DNA of 48,028 bases from Termitomyces sp. T153 (Eukaryota > Basidiomycota > Agaricomycetes > Agaricales > Lyophyllaceae). The DNA lies in contig JACKQL020000209.1 in the NCBI GenBank assembly GCA_018296165.2, positions 1 through 48,028 on the forward strand. The letters are read 5' to 3'. The notes under the pieces are model-generated. The model saw only the letters and a program-made list of their open reading frames with translations. It was not told the DNA's origin and made no database searches. This document shows positions 41,238-48,028 of this stretch, one piece after another (the stretch's first letter is position 1; each line of letters starts with the position of its first letter). The position numbers were made by a program, and so were the translations under genes.

Positions 41238-44200
41238 CTCCGCAAGAGTCTCAAGCCTGCTATTCGTCAATCTTCAAGGAACTTGCTCTAATCATCATTG
41301 GCAGAGACGACATACCAGTGCCGCCATCAGCCTCCCATCTCTGGACCTTTCTCAATCTCTGCAACCCGAATCTTGAGCGTGAGGAGTGGGAGTTTGCGAT
41401 GGAGACCTTGATCACATACAGTTCGTCGCTCACATCCTGCACCAGTCCTCTTTTTTCACTTGCTTTTGGTAGTCAAGACGGAAGACGAGAAGAAACCTAC
41501 CCTTCAGACACCTACATCCAACCCGAAACCTAGTGAGTCCCTAAAGTTAGTCCCGTTCCCATCCTCAAATACTTACGACGAGTGCACGCCTCAGCTATCA
41601 AAGAGTTGGTACAAACAGCCTGGAAGACGGCGTATGTGGGGAATGCCCATGAACTCTTGAAAGGCGCGATGAATGCAATGTACTCAGAATCATTCGAGAA
41701 ACCCTACGCGAATTTCTGTGCCATCATTCAAGGATCCGGTACAGGTAAATCCAGGCTCGTGGACAAGGTCGCCCACTCGGTCTTCGTGATCCCGATGGTT
41801 TTAAGGCCTACAGGAGATAGATCAGGTGCTTTGCTTTGGTTGATATGATACGTTCTTTTGACCTCACGATCAAGGCTTTCCACAGGGTGATATGGCCGAT
41901 GGTCAACCGCTACTTGGCTTTTTCTGCACAAAGACCACAAAAGAAACCTTGGAACTTCATCTTCAGCGTCGCTACCTCCTGTTCTTGTTAAAGATCATCG
42001 CCTTCGTGGATGGCTGGATCAATCTCTGGAAAAGGTCGGGGCTTGGAATCGAACGTGTCGCAGCAGATTGGAAAGAATATCTTGGACCCCCTCTCAGCCC
42101 GGAGCGTCTCAAGATGTACACAACAGCAATCGACCCGTCTCCTTTACGAGGTTTCGAAGACATATCGGATGAGCGTGTCGAATTTGACCATCTTCGAAAT
42201 CGAGGTTCGCTGACACTCGCCACCCACCTAAAAACTTATGACTGATGTTATTTCCAGTGAAGATATTCATTGACTCCGTCTCGAAGAAAATCGAACCTGC
42301 GCACACCGACATACAACCTTTTATCGTTTTCTATTTCGACGAAGCCCACCATCTCAGCAAGACTATGGTTTCGGCAGAACCACACCGCACAGCATATCAG
42401 TGCCTGTGCAAAGCCTTCACGTACATGATGAATGCACCCGTCTTTGCCTTATTCCTCTCAACTTATTCGAGACTGTCCGAGACCGTCTCTAGCTCACGTA
42501 ATTTTTGGTCCTCTCGCCCTATGTCATCTCATTCTGAAGGCAGTGATGATAATATGAACGCTCCTTTTGTTGAACTTCCTTTCGATGCGTGGAAGGAGCC
42601 GAGCCTTGTGATTGAAGGCACCCACTCCGCTCAAGAAATTTGTTCGTTGAAGTTCATGGCGCGATTTGGCCGTCCCTTGTAAGCCACCGGACTTTGTTTT
42701 TCCCTTGTCTCTTTCGTGCTAAACTGCGTAGATTTTGGACTGTTATGGAAAATACTCCGTCTATAGACCAGGAAGAAGTAGTGCAATATGCCATGTCTAA
42801 GTTGGAATTGCGTCTTGAAGACACAAGTCGGGACATATTTTGCAAATTTCCACTCCAAAAGCTGATTCCTCCTCTTTCCGTTCGTGTGGATTTGAGCTTT
42901 GAATCGAATCGAGATGAGGCCGTTTTCCTTGAAGGACTTCTTGTCGCCAGTAGTATGCGAACGGTCTACTCCGTTCCAAAACATCAACAGTATTTCCGTG
43001 GTGGATATCCTTCCGAACCTTTTGTGGCAGAAGCTGCTGCCCGTGCGATATTCACATGGTGCCACGCCAAAGGATTGGGAAGAACTCGATCCACTCTACC
43101 GCCAGCGGAGCAAATCGAGATGATTATAGCAGCATACAAGACCAATATACCATCTGCTATCTCACAATGGCTCGAATTGGGACTAATCGACCAGGGAACC
43201 AGAGAGGAGTTGGTTGTGAGGATGCTCTGCACTCTGGCCCACGACATCGCTATCTTGAAGAACCCTGATCATGAGCACGTCAATGCGGTTCTCAGTGGTG
43301 TCAGTGGTGATGTCTCGTTCAGCCAGATGATTCGCGTCGAGGACTTTCTCCGGGCCCTGATATCGGAGAAATACATCGGGGACGTTCTCGATGCGCGGCC
43401 GAGCAACCTGAGAGGGGAGATGCTTAGAGACGCATTCAAAGACGGCTACGTTCACTTTACACAATTCGTCAAGGCAGGCGACAAGTCAACAATCACCGAC
43501 GAGGCTATCTACCTGCTTTTCCTCAGAGCCGCAGCGATTGAAGGCTACGGGAATATGGCTTCGACAGACCTTGTCATCCCTGTGTGGATTCCCACTAATA
43601 ACTCCCAGTATCCCGATAGATGGTCCATGTCGGCCATCTTCATTCAAGTAAAGAACAGGGTCAACAAACAGTTCATTCTCATCGACGCTCAGGAGACCTT
43701 CCAGTTCTTCACAAGACCTCAGACGCAGAACGGGCGAAAACTCCCATACATTACGATTGTGATGGAGCTCGGAATCCTAGCAGCCGAACAGAAGAAAGCA
43801 CCTCAGCCAGAAGTGAAGCAGGTGTCGACAGTAGGAAGGACAAAAAGGAAGGGGCAACAAGCTCAACGAAAGAAAAATCCAGTCCAGCTGTCCATACCCG
43901 CTAATCCGACGGCAAAGAGGCAGACCCAGGAAATGACCAAACAAGCCCAGATGCCCGTCCCCACGAGTCCTGTATGCGACACTGTACAGCGAATCCCGCC
44001 GCCAACACCCACTGATGTTAAGGTCATTTCTCATGAACTCCCACAGATAACACGGAGTCAGGCTCTGCACATTCATCCACGTTACGAGATAGCCATCAAG
44101 GGATGTTCGAGTCGGGTGTACAATGTTATTGGTGATGAGGACAAATCTCACTACTCGGATATTTTGGCACACAAGGATATGCTGGCAGAGCATCCACGAT

Positions 44201-44460
44201 CTGAGGATCGAGTTGAAGCTGTCAGGCAGATGAAGCCGTACTGGGTAGCTCCGTCATCGTATCATTGGGCAAAGATGAATAAAGTGAGTCGTCTTGGTGC
44301 CGAGGTTGTCATTGCCAACAAGAACAACCACAACAATGATGACGATGAGTACTACGAGAACACCAATGAAGAGGCCGAGGAGGACATGGTAGTAGTCAAC
44401 CAATATTTAGATAGAGAAGATACAGGCGCAGAAGATACAGATACAGAAGATGTCTCATAA
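41238..44460 (+). pseudogene. Split P-loop NTPase / REase-fold (Crinkler-like) gene: main body
   Basis: Rest of the gene begun at 26454. My model: exon 1 continues to 41468, introns 41469-41594, 41826-41874, 42205-42257 and 42679-42731, last exon to TAA at 44460. With the 5' part the coding length is 3123 bp, an exact multiple of three (1,040 codons plus stop), without internal stops. Walker A GSGTGKS is at 41732-41752 and Walker B FYFDEAHHL near 42329-42355. A sensor-like FLSTYSRLSE follows. After the NTPase comes a helical region and then a restriction-nuclease-like core with AIFIQVKNR (43633-43659, QxK motif). The tail is basic then acidic (NNDDDEYYENTNEEAEED). The family is abundant in Agaricomycetes and resembles the NTPase-plus-nuclease class of Crinkler-type effectors; that assignment is from memory. 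Intron 42679-42731 (gtaagc...gtag) is the clearest; the third has a weak donor. Confidence 0.75.
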
Positions 44461-44769
44461 TTTACCACATATATCCCAGCTAAAGCAGTATTTTCTTGAA
44501 GGGTGGTGAGTGTGAGTGGGTCAGGTGGTCAGGAAATGGAGCTTTTGTATTTGTCACCCAAATTATAGTATGCCTCAGCAAGCATACAAAGTCCAGAGCC
44601 CAGATCGATCACATGAACCTGTCCAGAAATAGGAACCTATCCTCATCTTCAGTAGCCTGTTGTGTGGGCACCTGTGAACCACTAACTATGCATGTTTGAT
44701 GTATGTATACTCTATTCTCTTGTGAACCTTGAAAAGTAACAGGTGCATCAATTATGTCCCTCCAAGTTG
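44461..44769. other. Gene-free transition into CpG-poor DNA
   Basis: 3' flank of the NTPase/nuclease gene. CpG falls to near zero from about 44.65 kb. No repeat or gene identified. Confidence 0.5.
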
Positions 44770-45345
44770 TTTCTAAAGGTGATGGACAAGGGTACAAAGC
44801 TCCTAATCACAAACAGGGGCAAAATTGCTGTTTGCATTATTTGTACTGCAAGGGAACTTGGTATATGGACTATTGCTATTTATATGCCATCAAATGCCCT
44901 TTCACTCCACATTTCTCCCACTGACAAGGCTATCTCTCTCCTCTAGAGTGCAGCAGAGGGCTCTGTTGAGCTTGAGTCAAAAGCATATCTGACAGGACAA
45001 AGAATCATCTCTATCTGTCTTGATAATTAGGTCACAATGCTTCATCTTGGATATGAATTCCTTTCAGAAATTGCTGAATTTGCATTGATCATTGTTAACT
45101 CTGGGATCACATGGCTTGGGCCCTGTCCAGATTTGATACAGAAAATAGCATTGAAGCATGAAGCTTGTGCTGTTGATGCTGACATTCCTATTGTGCCAGG
45201 CTCATTTGGAGTACTTGCCAGTGCTGTTAATGCACTGGAAGCAGTGAAACACATTGGTTATCCTGTCATTCTGAAAGCAAATGCAGGTGGGAGGGGTATT
45301 GATATGGTTGTTTGTGATGACAAGGAAATGCTTTAGGAAGAGTTT
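44770..45345 (+). pseudogene. Biotin carboxylase fragment, probably urea carboxylase / urea amidolyase
   Basis: The plus strand reads KLLITNRGKIAVCIICTARELGIWTIAIYMPS (biotin carboxylase N-terminal fold, family ANRGEIA) and LHLGYEFLSEIAEFALII (HPGYGFLSENAEFA). Then follow GITWLGPCPDLIQKIALKHEA, IPIVPGSFGVL, and IGYPVILKANAGGRGID, the glycine-rich ATP-grasp loop. In-frame stops lie at 44944, 45028 and 45334. It stops soon after the ATP-grasp loop, so most of the enzyme is missing. The wording (LKHEA, VPGSFG, LHIS) is closer to urea carboxylase than to pyruvate or acetyl-CoA carboxylase, but that choice is tentative. The gene would have served urea-nitrogen use. It looks like a captured or orphaned host fragment. 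Confidence 0.8.
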
Positions 45346-45454
45346 TTTGCCACCCACATACTTGTTGCTATTTATAGGGCAATCATCAACCTCAATCACA
45401 GCACAGTACTGTATGTCTGTAGCTCTTGCTTCATCCCAGACCCAACCTCACTTC
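45346..45454. other. Short unassigned flank
   Basis: About 110 bp between the carboxylase fragment and LTR-B; its continuation may be a damaged piece of the same pseudogene. Confidence 0.4.
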
Positions 45455-46611
45455 TGTTAGGTTCTGCTGACCATGGGGGCTCAGCTTAACTGGGCAAGTT
45501 CTTACTAGGTAGACACAACATCCTGCACTGATACCCTAGTGCTTGGGGAGGTCTGGACTTCAGATACCTGTGAGGATAAGTGAGGGGAAGTGGTCCAAAC
45601 AAGTCTGGGATGGTCCAGAGAAGTCTAAGACAAGATGTGGGGAAGGGCTGGGCTTGAAAGGGTGTCAGGCACAACTCCAGAGGCAAGTATTGGAAGTGCA
45701 GGCAAACAGAGGCTACATGAGTGATGGGAGTGGTGCCAGAGTTTCATGGGGGATCAATTGATGTTGATGGTTTTTGGGGCTGAGTGAATAGCAAGGTCCA
45801 GAGTTGGTTTAGGAACATTTGAGATTTGTAATTGTAGATGTGGAGTTTGTAACAGCATTAAGGTTGAAAGGGACTTGGGCACAATGAAGGAGATAGAGCT
45901 AAACAAGACAAGATTGAGTTGAGACAAGATTGAGATGAGAACAAAAATAGATTGAAGTGGAGATACAAAATGACATCAAGACAATAATGGAGATAGAGAC
46001 AAGACAAGACCAGGAGACTGAGATAAGACTGGGAAACTTAGAGAGAGGAGAAAATGTGATAAGAGACACAAAACACAAGAGACAAACAATCAGAACATGG
46101 TAAGGCAATATCAAGACTAGAGTAAAGGATACTCCTCTACAACTTATATACTAACTACTGGGACAGCTCTTGGGGTAGTGGGTCTGGCAGTGGGGCTTGT
46201 TGAGGCTGCACAGACTTGACAGGTGTTGGTTATGATTAGCAGGTGGGCTGCAATGATATACTGATGGAATCAGATGGGAATGCAGGCTGCCCCAGGGTCA
46301 TCATAATGCTCCAGAGCTGGTTGGGTAAGTCAGGATGACAAACCAGTGATGTACACTGGCATTAGGAACAGTGGGGGAGGGTTCCAGGGGCTCAGGAGAG
46401 GAAGGAGAAGCATCAAAGCCTGGGGGGAACATGTCAGAGTTAACCAGGAGGCTGTTGAGGTTTGCCAGAGAAGCATTCAAGTTAGCTGGGGTGGGCATCA
46501 TGCATCAACAAAGGTTGGGGAGGTCAAGGGAGTGTTGGGGGGGAACTCTAGGGGAGTGAGAGTGAGGTGGCTGGGAATGAGGTCTGGAGGTTCAGGGAGT
46601 GGGCCATGACA
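45455..46611 (-). mobile_element. LTR-B copy 5, 3' LTR of an element running off the window
   Basis: 1157 bp, plus strand TGTTAGG...CATGACA, TATATAAG on the minus strand near 46145. On the minus strand it is preceded by GAAGAGGGGGTGATGGGTGA (46612-46631), a polypurine tract, so it is the 3' LTR of a minus-strand element rather than a solo LTR. This explains why its two local flanks do not form a target duplication. The internal region to the right holds the antisense Zn2Cys6-like gene. Confidence 0.8.
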
Positions 46612-46631
46612 TCACCCATCACCCCCTCTTC
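46612..46631 (-). promoter_or_regulatory. Polypurine tract next to LTR-B
   Basis: The minus strand reads GAAGAGGGGGTGATGGGTGA directly before LTR start TGTCATGGCCC. It compares with the tracts at 16101-16111 and 17501-17513. Confidence 0.7.
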
Positions 46632-48028
46632 AGCATTGAGACCCTCAAGGTGCAGGACATGAGTCAAGGATTGGTGGGGGCATGGGAATCAATGCCAAGT
46701 AATATTGATCAAACTGCAGCAAGCAGTGGTAGCATTGGAGGCAAAGTCAAAGCATGGCCACCATTTGTTAGGGGGCTCTTTACAATCAATTAAAAGGCAT
46801 CAGACATACCCCAGAATTCCTAAACTCTTTTTCCCATGTTTTCCTCAGCCTCATCTTCTGCAGCATCAGTGTACTCATTGTCTGCATCCCCAACTCCTCT
46901 GCCATTGGATGACAATCAGGTTGACAAGTGGGTGGTATACAAGCATTGCAGGGAGGAGCATGCTCAGTGCCAAGATTGAAGGAAGGTGGAGTCCATGTAC
47001 CACAGTCATAGGTGTACCAATTCTGTGTTTGTGCTGGGCTGACCTACTTTTCAAAGTTGTCCACAGTGGTGATGGGTCTGTTGGGGGCTTCATCTCAGGG
47101 CAGGGCTCCAGCATGGTTGGCCCTGGTACCAGCAGTGCATTTTTCAAGGCCCAGTTTTAGTCTGGGGGAGGTGCAGGTTGAAACAGAAGCACAGTGGGTT
47201 CCCCAGGTGCAGGTGATGCTGAAGTTGTTTGCAGAGGTGCTAGGGCAGGCATGTGGTCCTCTGACCTTGGAATGGTGCCAGAACAAGGCTCTGGTGGGTG
47301 TTTACTGTGTTCTGTTCTCTTTCTGCTGATTTTCCCCAGTGTACCCTCTGTGCCCAATGAGGGGAACTATGTGAGTTTGATGGGCCAACTGTGGGGTTCC
47401 ATCAAGATTCTTCAGTTTGTCTTCTGTGTCATGCAAGGCATAAGAAATGTACAGTTCCACTGGAGTGGCATATGGCCTGCATTGCAGCAGAGCAGGGATG
47501 GGAGCCAAGTTGGGTGAGGAAGCAGTTGGGCAAGAGCTGGAAGGCCAGGGTCTTGTGCTGGGGATTTGGTTTGGAGAGTGAGGGGAGCATGGGGTGGCTG
47601 GCAGGAAAGGTGGGACCCCAATGGGGTGAATGGAGAGAGGGGGCTCCAGTGTCTTGCAACAAGGGGAAGTGGAGGGCCTCCCCACTGCCAACAGCAGGGC
47701 CCAGCGAGCAGCCATGGGGCCAGGAGTTGATGGCAGGCCCCCCCCAGGCCCCATGTGTACTCCTCTGGCTTGAGGGTGCTGATGGGGCACCCATCAAACT
47801 CTTCTGAGCCTGCACCTTTAATTATCAAGACATTCCTCCATTACTAGGTGGAAGGGCTATTGAGAATGCTGATGACATGAGAGGGGGAGCTCTAAAGGGC
47901 AGAGGAGGATTGGAACATAGCATGGAGGGAGAGGAATGTGTTGCAGCAGAATCAGTACACAGTGTTAAGCTGGACCCCCAGTACATGCTACTTCATATAA
48001 ATTACTCTCTTCATAATTTTTGTATGTT
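46632..48028 (+). pseudogene. Zn2Cys6-like / coiled-coil gene, copy 3, antisense inside an LTR-B element
   Basis: The upstream reading ends ...FTIN* at 46793 (64 codons, matching copy 2). ATG near 46836 has a Ser-rich start (FSSASSSAASVYSLSASPTPLPLDDNQ). An exon after about 47200 encodes VQVMLKLFAEVLGQA...TLEWCQ. An intron ending at 47339 lies directly before the cysteine module CTLCAQ*GELC...CLLCHARHKKC, with one TGA inside the cluster, as CGA to TGA would give. A long Gly/Trp/Pro stretch follows (to about 47807), then the start of the coiled coil (VEGL) after about 47850, and the window ends. It aligns exon by exon with the copy at 61-1400. Overall decayed, CpG-poor. Confidence 0.65.

Noticed and set aside
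1..48028. tRNA, rRNA, CRISPR, telomere repeats, bacterial operators
   Set aside because: None seen; repeats present are LTRs, one large duplication and a few short tandems.

Overview
The window looks like nuclear DNA of a mushroom-forming basidiomycete (Agaricomycete type) and is almost entirely transposon-derived. The grounds are chromodomain Ty3/Gypsy elements, a tyrosine-recombinase (DIRS-order) retrotransposon, short spliceosomal introns of about 50 bp, a fungal P-loop NTPase/nuclease (Crinkler-like) gene family, and strong CpG loss in old repeats, as expected where transposons are CpG-methylated. I cannot name the species. I saw no rRNA, tRNA, CRISPR array or bacterial-type operon.

Layout. 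(1) 1-10.5 kb: decayed Gypsy-1 on the minus strand (gag, protease, a deleted RT, RNase H, integrase, chromodomain). It is broken by LTRs of one family (LTR-B) at 2118-3271 and 4216-5366 and by a 1.29 kb tandem duplication (4577-5861/5862-7148). Between its pol end and its unseen 3' LTR lies an antisense, intron-containing Zn2Cys6-like/coiled-coil gene (61 to about 1400). (2) 10716-16552: Gypsy-2, plus strand, with 441-bp LTRs and 5-bp target duplications. Its 5' LTR is split by a solo LTR-B (10824-11935) with its own target duplication. (3) 16.5-23.1 kb: a purine-rich tract, a second fragment of the antisense gene beside a polypurine tract, an internally deleted LTR-B, a decayed gag-like gene and small repeats. 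(4) 23.1-26.6 kb: CpG-containing DNA with a broken unknown gene and a LINE-ORF1-like ORF. (5) 26635-41232: a young Gypsy-3 (minus) inserted with a CGCGT duplication into the first exon of the NTPase/nuclease gene (26454-26634 plus 41238-44460). A tyrosine-recombinase retrotransposon (36205-41156, minus) is nested inside the 5' LTR of Gypsy-3. (6) 44.5-48.0 kb: CpG-poor DNA again, with a urea-carboxylase-like biotin carboxylase fragment, an LTR-B acting as a 3' LTR next to a polypurine tract, and a third antisense Zn2Cys6-like gene running off the window.

Order of events read from nesting: host gene, then Gypsy-3, then the DIRS-like element; separately, Gypsy-2, then solo LTR-B. The most unusual theme is cargo in one slot, between pol and the 3' LTR. 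It is an antisense zinc-cluster gene in the Gypsy-1 family (three copies) and a sense ORF with its own TATA box in Gypsy-3. Decay follows C-to-T change at CpG: at least four of six stops in the otherwise single Gypsy-3 frame fit CGA to TGA, and the recombinase has apparently lost its second catalytic arginine by CGA to CAA.
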